Origin: DUPQ01 sp964563155
GTDB taxonomy: Bacteria; Bacillota; Clostridia; DUPQ01
DNA length: 39,372 bases
Reading direction: 5' to 3'
NCBI GenBank assembly: GCA_964563155.1
Contig: CAZLVL010000020.1
Coordinates: 1 to 39,372, forward strand
Each line of letters begins with the position of its first letter. Position 1 is the stretch's first letter. The notes beneath the pieces were generated by a model. The model was not told where the DNA came from, did no database searches, and was given only the letters and a program-made list of their open reading frames with translations. The position numbers and the translations under genes are program-made. Positions 22,189-29,362 of this stretch are shown here, piece by piece.

Positions 22189-24260
22189 AAACTTACACCA
22201 CGACCAATATCAGAAACACAGTATTGACCGGACATGGCAGTTCAGGAAAGACAACACTAGTAGAAGCTATGTTATATATGACAAAGGGAATCGATAGATT
22301 CGGGAATGTATTGGATGGAAATACAACTAGTGACTTTGACCCAGAAGAAGTAAAAAGAAACTTTTCTATAAACATGACAGTTGCTCCAGTACTTTGGAAA
22401 GACTACAAGTTGAACCTATTGGATACACCAGGATATTTCGACTTTGCAGGAGAAGTAAAATGTGCAGTAAGAGCAGCAGAATCAGCCTTAATTGTACTTT
22501 CTTCAAGAAGTGGTGTGGAAGTAGGAACTGAAAAAGGCTGGGAATATGCAGAAGAAGAAAACTTAAGTAGAGTATTTTTTGTAAGCAAAATCGAAGAAGA
22601 AAATGCAGACTTCTTTAAAGTTTGTGAGCAATTACAAGATAATTTTGGTACCCATGTTATACCTTTCCAATTTCCCATAATTGAAGATGGACAAGTAAAG
22701 GGTATTGTAGACGTTTTGAAAAACAAGGCCTTTATGGTTGCAGATAAAAAGACTGTAGAAGCAGATATACCTCAAGAATATATAGATAAGGCAGAAGAGC
22801 TAAGAGAACCTATCATGGAAGTTGTAGCTGAAACCGATGAAGAGTTAATGGAAAAATACTTTGATGGTGAAGCTTTTACTCCAGAAGAAATTGCAAAAGG
22901 CCTAAAAAATGGTATTGCTGATGGTTCTATTTATCCAATCTATTGTGGTTCAGCCCAGTTGATGATTGGTATCGACCTATTGATGGATGCTATGGTTGAC
23001 TTTTTCCCATCTCCAGCAGCTCACGATGTAGTTGCTAAAAAAGTAAATAATGATGAAGAAGTTACCCTTAAAGTATCTACTGATGAGAAGTTTAGTGGTA
23101 TTGTCTTTAAAACAATGGTTGACTCCTTTGTAGGTAAAATTTCAATTATTAAGGTTCTTAGCGGTGAGTTAAAGTCTGATATGGTAGTCTACAATAGCAG
23201 AACTAAATCAACAGAAAAGATTGCTAATCCTTTCTATCTAAAGGGTAAAAAGCAAGAGACATGTGAAAAAGCAGTTGCTGGTGACATTGTTGCAGTATCA
23301 AAACTAAACAATACTCAAACAAATGACACCTTATCCGACCAATCTTTATCTATTGAACTTAAAAAGATTCAATTCCCAGAACCTTCCATTTCCTTAGCAG
23401 CTGAACCTTTAGCAAAAGGTGATGAAGATAAGATAAGCTCAGGATTATCCAAACTTCGTGATGAAGACCCTACTTTCAAAGTAGAAAATAATCCAGAAAC
23501 AAAGCAATTGTTAATTAGTGGAGTTGGAGAACAACACATTGATATAATTATTAGTAAATTAAAATCAAAATATGGAGCTTCTGTAAAATTAAGCGATCCC
23601 AAAATTCCATACAGAGAAACTATTAAGAAGAAACTTGAAACAGAAGGAAGACACAAGAAACAATCTGGTGGTCATGGTCAATACGGACACGTTAAAATAA
23701 TTTTTGAACCTGGAACAGAAGAAGATTTAGTTTTCGAAGAAAAGATCTTTGGTGGTTCAGTTCCTAAAAACTATATCCCTGCAGTTGAAAAGGGCTTAAG
23801 AGAAGTTATAGTTAAGGGTGTATTAGCTGGATATCCTATGGTTAGACTAAAAGCTACCTTAATAGATGGATCTTATCACGATGTTGACTCTTCAGAAATG
23901 GCCTTCAAAATTGCAGCAAGCTTAGCCTATAGACAATTGACCGGAGCTGGACCTGTACTTCTTGAACCTATAGTATCTTGTCAAGTTCTAATACCAGATG
24001 CTTACATGGGAGATATCATTGGTGATATGAATAAGAGAAGAGGAAGAATCTTAGGAATGAACCCCAGTGATAAAAAAGGTTATCAAGTGGTGGTTGCTGA
24101 AGTTCCTCACGCTGAAATGTTTAAGTATGCAACAGACCTTAGAAGCATGACCCAAGGTAGAGGATCTTTTACAATGGAAATTGCTAGATATGAAGAAATG
24201 CCAGCTAACCTAGCTGAAAAGGTAATTGCAGCAGCTGCTAGAGAAGACGAAGAAGCTTAA
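22185..24260 (+). CDS. EF-G paralogue (FusA2-like translational GTPase) with a degenerate G4 motif
   Basis: The 691-aa protein has the five-domain EF-G architecture: G1 GHGSSGKTT (residues 16-24), G3 DTPGYFDF (80-87), domain II, domain III, domain IV with GGHGQYGHVKIIFEP, and domain V with RRGRILGM. It is of the EF-G-like group that accompanies the main FusA, not the str-operon copy (no rpsL or rpsG nearby). G4 should read NKxD but is S134-K135-I136-E137, which would weaken guanine specificity. It is translationally coupled to rex. The terminator after it is shared with tdk. Its role (ribosome rescue, recycling or regulation) is unknown. Confidence 0.88.
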   Translation: MKTYTTTNIRNTVLTGHGSSGKTTLVEAMLYMTKGIDRFGNVLDGNTTSDFDPEEVKRNFSINMTVAPVLWKDYKLNLLDTPGYFDFAGEVKCAVRAAESALIVLSSRSGVEVGTEKGWEYAEEENLSRVFFVSKIEEENADFFKVCEQLQDNFGTHVIPFQFPIIEDGQVKGIVDVLKNKAFMVADKKTVEADIPQEYIDKAEELREPIMEVVAETDEELMEKYFDGEAFTPEEIAKGLKNGIADGSIYPIYCGSAQLMIGIDLLMDAMVDFFPSPAAHDVVAKKVNNDEEVTLKVSTDEKFSGIVFKTMVDSFVGKISIIKVLSGELKSDMVVYNSRTKSTEKIANPFYLKGKKQETCEKAVAGDIVAVSKLNNTQTNDTLSDQSLSIELKKIQFPEPSISLAAEPLAKGDEDKISSGLSKLRDEDPTFKVENNPETKQLLISGVGEQHIDIIISKLKSKYGASVKLSDPKIPYRETIKKKLETEGRHKKQSGGHGQYGHVKIIFEPGTEEDLVFEEKIFGGSVPKNYIPAVEKGLREVIVKGVLAGYPMVRLKATLIDGSYHDVDSSEMAFKIAASLAYRQLTGAGPVLLEPIVSCQVLIPDAYMGDIIGDMNKRRGRILGMNPSDKKGYQVVVAEVPHAEMFKYATDLRSMTQGRGSFTMEIARYEEMPANLAEKVIAAAAREDEEA

Positions 24261-24287
24261 GCAAAAATTTAAAATGAATAAAAAAAC

Positions 24288-24334
24288 ACTTCCAAGGTAG
24301 AAAACAAAAGATCTTACTACTTGGAAGTTTTTTT
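24288..24334. terminator. Bidirectional terminator between the EF-G paralogue and tdk
   Basis: ACTTCCAAG and CTTGGAAGT pair, extended by TAG/CTA across one bulged G. The hairpin is followed by seven T on the plus strand and by a T run on the minus strand. Confidence 0.88.
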
Positions 24335-24353
24335 ATGCCTGATTTGATAAGAG

Positions 24354-24923
24354 TTACTCTTTGTAAGGTTGATTTCTCATGAAATGCTTTCTGCAAAGAG
24401 GAGTATAAGAGTTATTAGCTCCTAAAAAGACTTGGGGACCTTCTTTAATAAGTTTGCCATCTTGGTCAAGTCTTGCATTGCAGGTAGCCTTTTTCCCACA
24501 CCAACAAATAGTTTTAATCTCTTCTATAGTGTCTGCCCAGGCTAAAAGATATTTGCTTCCTTCAAAAAGCTTGTGTTGAAAGTCAGTTCTTAGACCATAG
24601 CATATAACTGGGATATCCAATTCATCTACAATATAAAGGAGTTTTTCCACCTGTTCTTTGTTTAAAAACTGAGCTTCGTCTATAACTATACAGTCTGCTT
24701 TTTTTATTTCTTCATCAGATTGGGATAAGTAATTATCTGCAAATTGACATTCCATGCTTAAACCAGTTCTGGAGACATTAATGTTTTCACCATCTCTTTT
24801 ATCTGTCATGGGTTTTAAGAGTATTGCATTTTGATTTCTTTCCATATAGTTGTATACAACCATAATAGCATTAGCAGATTTTGAGCTTCCCATAGCTCCA
24901 TATCTAAAATATAGCTTTGCCAT
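24354..24923 (-). CDS. tdk: Thymidine kinase (type II)
   Basis: Phosphorylates thymidine to dTMP in the salvage pathway. The 189-aa protein has the P-loop GAMGSSKSANAI from residue 9, the DEAQF motif near residue 83, and a structural zinc site formed by CWCGKKATC and the final LCRKHF. The frame is open farther upstream, but GGAGG 7 bases before the ATG at 24923 and the family beginning MAKLYFRYGAMGS fix this start. It converges on the EF-G paralogue gene and diverges from ctsR. Confidence 0.95.
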   Translation of the reverse strand: MAKLYFRYGAMGSSKSANAIMVVYNYMERNQNAILLKPMTDKRDGENINVSRTGLSMECQFADNYLSQSDEEIKKADCIVIDEAQFLNKEQVEKLLYIVDELDIPVICYGLRTDFQHKLFEGSKYLLAWADTIEEIKTICWCGKKATCNARLDQDGKLIKEGPQVFLGANNSYTPLCRKHFMRNQPYKE

Positions 24924-25027
24924 TTTTGTACCTCCATAAACTAGTATATTAAGTATATCATTTATCATATAATTTTGAAGAGATAGAGATTGATTTTTGG
25001 GCAGTAAGAAACTTATATTAAAGTGAA

Positions 25028-25056
25028 TTGATTAAAAGAAGAAAATTTGTTATATT
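25028..25056 (+). promoter_or_regulatory. Sigma-A promoter of ctsR-radA
   Basis: TTGATT (25028-25033) and TATATT (25051-25056) are 17 bases apart. Transcription would begin near 25063, inside the CtsR box. Confidence 0.8.
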
Positions 25057-25058
25057 AA

Positions 25059-25075
25059 AGTCAGAGAAAGTCAAA
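25059..25075 (+). promoter_or_regulatory. CtsR operator (heptad direct repeat)
   Basis: AGTCAGA, then GAA, then AGTCAAA matches the CtsR consensus of two GGTCAAA-type heptads separated by NAN. It lies directly downstream of the -10 box and before the ctsR start, as expected for autorepression. Confidence 0.85.
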
Positions 25076-25085
25076 GGTGATTAAA

Positions 25086-25544
25086 GTGGCGAGATTAAGT
25101 GATATTATTGAAGATTTTATAAAAGACATGATAAAAGAAGCCGAAGGGCCAGTTGAAATACAAAGAAATGAACTGGCATCTTATTTTAATTGTGTGCCTT
25201 CCCAAATTAATTATGTTATATCCACTAGATTTTCTTCTGAAAAAGGATATTTCGTAGAGAGTAAGAGAGGCGGTGGAGGCCATATTAGTATAAGTAGAAT
25301 GTCTACTGATAAACCCTATGATTACTTCATGCACATCATTCTTTCAATGGGAGATGAAATAAGCAAACATTCTGCAGATATATATATAGAAAACTTTGAA
25401 GACTTGAATATTATATCTCAATCGGATAGAAAACTTTTAAAGGCAGCAGTTAATGACAACTCCCTTAAAAGTGTTCCTGTTATCTTAAAAGATAAGGTAA
25501 GGGCAGATATCCTAAAGAATATGCTAATGAAGATGATTATATAG
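25086..25544 (+). CDS. ctsR: Class III stress-gene repressor CtsR
   Basis: Dimeric repressor of clp and other protein quality-control genes, inactivated by heat. The 152-aa protein has the N-terminal winged helix with a glycine-rich beta-wing (MARLSDIIEDFIKDMI, FVESKRGGGGHI at about residues 55-66) and a helical C-terminal domain. A GTG at 25077 is also in frame, but AAAGGTGA and the family beginning MARLSD support the GTG at 25086. A CtsR box covers the start of transcription. In Bacillus the next genes are mcsA, mcsB and clpC; here radA follows after 10 bases. Confidence 0.93.
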   Translation: MARLSDIIEDFIKDMIKEAEGPVEIQRNELASYFNCVPSQINYVISTRFSSEKGYFVESKRGGGGHISISRMSTDKPYDYFMHIILSMGDEISKHSADIYIENFEDLNIISQSDRKLLKAAVNDNSLKSVPVILKDKVRADILKNMLMKMII

Positions 25545-25554
25545 GGGAAAAAAG

Positions 25555-26901
25555 ATGGCAAAGGCTAGAAACTATTTTGTTTGTACAAATTGTGGCTATG
25601 AAACTGTAAAGTGGATGGGAAAGTGTCCCTCTTGCAACGAATGGAATACATTCGAAGAGGTAAGCGAAGAAAAGATAGAAAAAAAGGCTACTACTAAAGT
25701 AATAGACTTTTATTCTACAGAAAATCATGATTTTCAAGAAAGCCAAAGAATTAGTACCGGCTTGCAAGAGATGGACAGAGTTCTTGGAGGAGGAGTGGTC
25801 CAAGGTTCTGTAGTGCTTTTAGGTGGAGATCCAGGTATTGGAAAGTCTACCATCTTGTTGCAGTTGTGTAAGGATATTAAGACTGATGATAATGTCTTTT
25901 ATATTTCTGCAGAAGAAAGTATGGGACAACTTCTTATGCGGGCTAAAAGAATAGATATGAATAGAAATAATGTAAAGTTGGCTTCCTTAACAGATACAGA
26001 AGCAATTTGTAATGCTATCTTGGTAGAAAAGCCAGCAATGCTCATTGTAGACTCAATTCAAACGGTTTATTCCCAAGAGATACCTTCTATTGCTGGTAGT
26101 GTAAATCAAATTAAAAATTCCACCCTTATGCTAGTTAATGCTGCTAAAGAGGCTAATACTGCCTTGTTCATTGTGGGCCATGTAACCAAAGAAGGTAACA
26201 TTGCAGGACCTAAACTTTTAGAGCATATGGTTGATACTGTCTTGTATTTCGAAGGAGAAAGCTCTTCTACCTTTAGAATCCTAAGAAGTGTTAAAAATCG
26301 TTTTGGTTCTACCAATGAAATTGGAGTTTTTGAGATGACAAATAAGGGCTTGGTAGAGGTTATTAATCCTTCAGCCTTTATGTTAGAAGGTAGAAACCTA
26401 AATGCTCCAGGTTCCACGGTTTTGCCTTTATTAGAAGGTTCAAGAATCCTTATGATTGAAGTGCAAGCCTTAGTTTGTCCTAGTAATTTTTCCATGCCTA
26501 GAAGAATGGCTACAGGAATTGATCAAAATAGACTTAATATGCTACTGGCAGTTACAGAAAAAGCTACGAAAACCCCCTTATACAACCAAGATGCCTATGT
26601 GAATGTGGCTGGAGGTATAAAGATTAATGAGACAGCTGGGGATTTAGCTGTGGTAATGGCAGTGGTTTCTAGCCATAAGGGTAAAAAAATCGATTCTGAA
26701 ACTGTTGTAATTGGAGAAGTGGGGCTTACAGGGGAGATACGTTCTGTTAATGGTATTGATAAAAGAATTAATGAAGCTGTTAAAATGGGATACAAAAGAG
26801 CAATTGTTCCAAAAGTTAATGTTAAATCTTTAAATTCATATAAGGATAAGATTGATATTTACGGGGTTAGCGACCTTAGTCAAGCTTTAGAGGTCTTGTA
26901 G
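25555..26901 (+). CDS. radA: DNA repair protein RadA
   Basis: DnaB-type helicase that promotes branch migration in recombination. The 448-aa protein has the C4 zinc finger (C10, C13, C24, C27), the RecA-like core with Walker A GGDPGIGKST (residues 90-99), the KNRFG motif (in SVKNRFGSTNEIG, about residue 240), and a Lon-protease-like C-terminal domain. Its start follows the ctsR stop by 10 bases behind GGGGAAAAAAG, so it is probably in the CtsR-controlled transcript. No clear terminator follows; carD has its own promoter. Confidence 0.96.
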   Translation: MAKARNYFVCTNCGYETVKWMGKCPSCNEWNTFEEVSEEKIEKKATTKVIDFYSTENHDFQESQRISTGLQEMDRVLGGGVVQGSVVLLGGDPGIGKSTILLQLCKDIKTDDNVFYISAEESMGQLLMRAKRIDMNRNNVKLASLTDTEAICNAILVEKPAMLIVDSIQTVYSQEIPSIAGSVNQIKNSTLMLVNAAKEANTALFIVGHVTKEGNIAGPKLLEHMVDTVLYFEGESSSTFRILRSVKNRFGSTNEIGVFEMTNKGLVEVINPSAFMLEGRNLNAPGSTVLPLLEGSRILMIEVQALVCPSNFSMPRRMATGIDQNRLNMLLAVTEKATKTPLYNQDAYVNVAGGIKINETAGDLAVVMAVVSSHKGKKIDSETVVIGEVGLTGEIRSVNGIDKRINEAVKMGYKRAIVPKVNVKSLNSYKDKIDIYGVSDLSQALEVL

Positions 26902-26953
26902 ATTAAAAGATTTTTTCCTGGTGTTTTTATGGTGCCTTAAGCTGGTCTATCTT

Positions 26954-26982
26954 TTGACACTGGGGCTAAAAAAGGGTATAAT
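26954..26982 (+). promoter_or_regulatory. Consensus sigma-A promoter of carD-ispD
   Basis: TTGACA (26954-26959) and TATAAT (26977-26982) are 17 bases apart. Transcription from about 26989 leaves only about 13 bases before the start codon, just enough for the ribosome binding site. Confidence 0.9.
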
Positions 26983-27001
26983 CTATAAAAGAGGTGTTAG
27001 A

Positions 27002-27508
27002 TTGACTTATAATATCGGAGATAAAATTGTATACCCAATGCACGGTGCCGGAACCATAGTTGACAAGGTCGACAAGAAGATAATGGATAAGGTACGGTGT
27101 TATTTTATTGTTAAAAGTCCTATTAGTGAAATGGTAGCTATGTTACCAGTGGAAAATATGGAAACCATAGGTATCAGAAATATCATTAGTTCCGAAGAAG
27201 CTGATGAGCTTTTGGATGATATCAGACAAATGAGTACAGATGAAATTGCTAATTGGAATAAAAGATATCGTGAAAATCTTGAAAAACTAAAAGATGGAAC
27301 AATTCATGAGATAGCAAAAATAGCAAAAGCTTTAATGACCAGAGACAAGAGTCTTTCTACTGGAGAAAGAAAGTTAATGATCAATGCTAAAAATGCTGTT
27401 TTAAGTGAATTAATGCTGGCTAAAAACTTTACCTTGTGCCAAGCCGAAGAGGCCTTGGATGAATCTGTACATTGTGAAGAATACCTAAATGAAAACCAGG
27501 AAGAATGA
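27002..27508 (+). CDS. carD: CarD family transcriptional regulator
   Basis: RNA polymerase-binding protein of the CarD/CdnL family, which stabilises open promoter complexes in other bacteria. The 168-aa protein has the N-terminal Tudor-like RNAP-interacting domain (YNIGDKIVYPMHGAGTIVD) and a C-terminal helical DNA-binding domain (IAKIAKALMTRDKSLSTGERKLMINAKNAVLSEL). The start is TTG at 27002, preceded by AGAGGTG; the in-frame ATG at 26921 lies upstream of the promoter and would not be in the transcript. It overlaps ispD by 20 bases. Confidence 0.9.
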   Translation: MTYNIGDKIVYPMHGAGTIVDKVDKKIMDKVRCYFIVKSPISEMVAMLPVENMETIGIRNIISSEEADELLDDIRQMSTDEIANWNKRYRENLEKLKDGTIHEIAKIAKALMTRDKSLSTGERKLMINAKNAVLSELMLAKNFTLCQAEEALDESVHCEEYLNENQEE

Positions 27509-28196
27509 TAACTATTCTATTTCAACAATAATTGCTGCCGGTGGGAAATCGTCAAGAATGAATGGAACAAATAAGCTTACATCAATCTTGCTAGATTCAC
27601 CGGTTATTGTGCATACTTTAAAAGCTTTTATTCAAATTCCAAAAATGTCAGAGATTATTGTGGTTATACCCCAAGAAGATATGGATCTTTATGAGGGTAT
27701 TTTTAAAAGCTTTCAATTATTAGACCAAGTTAGGTTGGTTAGTGGAGGACATAATAGGAGAATTTCTGTTTTAAATGGACTTAAAGCCTTAGAAGACAAA
27801 AAAGGTATTGTGCTAATTCATGATGGAGCTAGGCCCTTAGTAAATGCTAGAACTATCTATGACTGTATAGAGGGTGCAAAAAGGTATGGAGCTTGTGTTG
27901 CAGCATATATAAGTGTAGACACAGTAAAAAAAGCAGACAATATAATGTTTGTAGAAAAGACCTTAGATAGGGATAAAATCTATTTTGCCCAAACTCCTCA
28001 GGCCTTTAAAACAGAAATTATTTTAGATTTGCATAAAAAAGCTGAAAAGGATCTTTTAGAAGTTACAGATGATGCTATGATTTGTGAGCATTTTGGTCAT
28101 AATATAAAGATAATTCCATCAGATAGATGGAATATAAAGATAACAAGAGAAGAAGACCTTATATTAGCAAGAGCTCTTTTATCCTGTGGTGATTAA
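27489..28196 (+). CDS. ispD: 2-C-methyl-D-erythritol 4-phosphate cytidylyltransferase
   Basis: Makes CDP-methylerythritol in the MEP isoprenoid pathway. The 235-aa protein begins with the CTP-binding loop IIAAGGKSSRMNG (residues 14-26, with the usual lysine soon after), followed by IHDGARPLV (about residues 111-119), FAQTPQAF, and VTDDAMICE. The start ATG is inside the end of carD with a weak ribosome binding site, so translation is probably coupled to carD. It meets ispF tail to tail with an 18-base overlap of coding sequence. Confidence 0.93.
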   Translation: MKTRKNDNYSISTIIAAGGKSSRMNGTNKLTSILLDSPVIVHTLKAFIQIPKMSEIIVVIPQEDMDLYEGIFKSFQLLDQVRLVSGGHNRRISVLNGLKALEDKKGIVLIHDGARPLVNARTIYDCIEGAKRYGACVAAYISVDTVKKADNIMFVEKTLDRDKIYFAQTPQAFKTEIILDLHKKAEKDLLEVTDDAMICEHFGHNIKIIPSDRWNIKITREEDLILARALLSCGD

Positions 28197-28640
28197 ACAA
28201 AAACACATTATTCCCAAACCCTGTCCAAATGGAGTTAACCCTTCACCAGATGTAGCAGTAATACCTACATTTTTTTTATCTATATTTAAAAGCTCACTTA
28301 TATTTTTTTTCATCTCATCTATATATGGAGCTAGTTTGGGACTTTTACACTCTAGAGTAAAGCTGACATGAAGTATGGGATATTTTAGGTGTTTAAGTGC
28401 TTCTTTTACATAGGCATCACTATTTTTTATACCTGCTTTACACATTTTGTCTGCAATAGGGCCTAATATATTAACTGAAGTTATGCCACTTATGGCATTT
28501 GTAAGGGCATGATAAAGAACATCTCCATCAGAATTGGCTTCTAAGCCAAGATGGCCCTTTATTTCTAGACCTGCAAGTATTAAGGGTTTATTCTCATCTT
28601 TTGTAAATCTATGACTGTCTTGTCCAATGGCACACTTCAT
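28179..28640 (-). CDS. ispF: Divergent 2-C-methyl-D-erythritol 2,4-cyclodiphosphate synthase
   Basis: Later MEP-pathway enzyme; cyclises its diphosphate substrate with release of CMP. The 153-aa protein keeps the metal ligands D8 and H10 (in GQDSHRF) and H44 (in NSDGDVLYHAL), and the C-terminal ATSGEGLTPFGQG, which aligns with the classical ATTTEKLGFTGRGEG. It lacks the HFPDTDP segment of typical IspF; in its place it has ITSVNILGPIADKMCKAGI. It therefore appears to belong to a separate IspF-like subfamily. It is transcribed toward ispD instead of following it. Confidence 0.85.
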   Translation of the reverse strand: MKCAIGQDSHRFTKDENKPLILAGLEIKGHLGLEANSDGDVLYHALTNAISGITSVNILGPIADKMCKAGIKNSDAYVKEALKHLKYPILHVSFTLECKSPKLAPYIDEMKKNISELLNIDKKNVGITATSGEGLTPFGQGLGIMCFCLITTG

Positions 28641-28864
28641 AATATCCTCGATATAGTTTTATATAGCTTTATTATAGTTTAATGTGTCTCAAAACTTTAT
28701 ATCTTTGTAAAGATATTTTATCATGAGATAAGGTATTTTTCATTTCATTTAATAAGTCTCTTTGTTATTGGGCTCCTTTATTGCTTCATTAGGCTTCATT
28801 ATCTAAATTCTCCTTTATTAAAGATAGAAATATGATATATTTATATACTGAAAGGATAAGAAAT

Positions 28865-29359
28865 ATGGAGAGTTGGTATTACGAAAAAGTTGTTTACAGA
28901 AAACGTAGCACAAGGGATGATATGATTTCTTTGTTAGCTGTACTTGTTACCTTAGCCATTTGTATAGTATCTTTTTACTTTTTAGGATCATACTCATTTA
29001 TAATTTGGCTAGGTGTTATTTATGGATGTTTTAGAATAGTTACTTCAACTAGATATGATTATGAATATATTTTTGTTGAAGATTCTTTGACAATTGACAA
29101 GATTATAAATAAAAGTAGGCGTAAAAGTATTTTGGCTGCTTCTTTAAAAGACTTTGAAATATTCGCCTATGAGGATTCTGATCATATAAAAGAATATATT
29201 GATAATGTTCAAGCTACTATTGATGTATCTTTAAGAAATGAAGATACAATGTTTGGTGTCATTTATCATAAGTCTCAAAGAACTCTTTTATATTTTGATT
29301 CTGATGAAAGAATTGTGGAGTTTTTGAAAAAGTACGCATCATATAAGTTTAAGGAGTAG
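28865..29359 (+). CDS. DUF6106-like membrane protein
   Basis: A 164-aa protein with an N-terminal cytoplasmic stretch (MESWYYEKVVYRKRSTRDD), two adjacent helices around residues 21-55 (MISLLAVLVTLAICIVSFYF, FIIWLGVIYGCFRIV) and a C-terminal soluble beta-rich domain. This layout fits the clostridial DUF6106 family, function unknown; recognition is from memory. The frame opens at 28832, but AAAGGAT before the ATG at 28865 favours the later start. The next gene starts 3 bases after its stop. The 224 bases upstream hold no gene or feature I can defend. Confidence 0.75.
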   Translation: MESWYYEKVVYRKRSTRDDMISLLAVLVTLAICIVSFYFLGSYSFIIWLGVIYGCFRIVTSTRYDYEYIFVEDSLTIDKIINKSRRKSILAASLKDFEIFAYEDSDHIKEYIDNVQATIDVSLRNEDTMFGVIYHKSQRTLLYFDSDERIVEFLKKYASYKFKE

Positions 29360-29362
29360 AAT

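Noticed and set aside
22185..24260. Main elongation factor G (fusA) or tetracycline-resistance TetM
   Set aside because: The str operon context is missing, the G4 motif is degenerate, and the N-terminal sequence is of the EF-G-like paralogue type.
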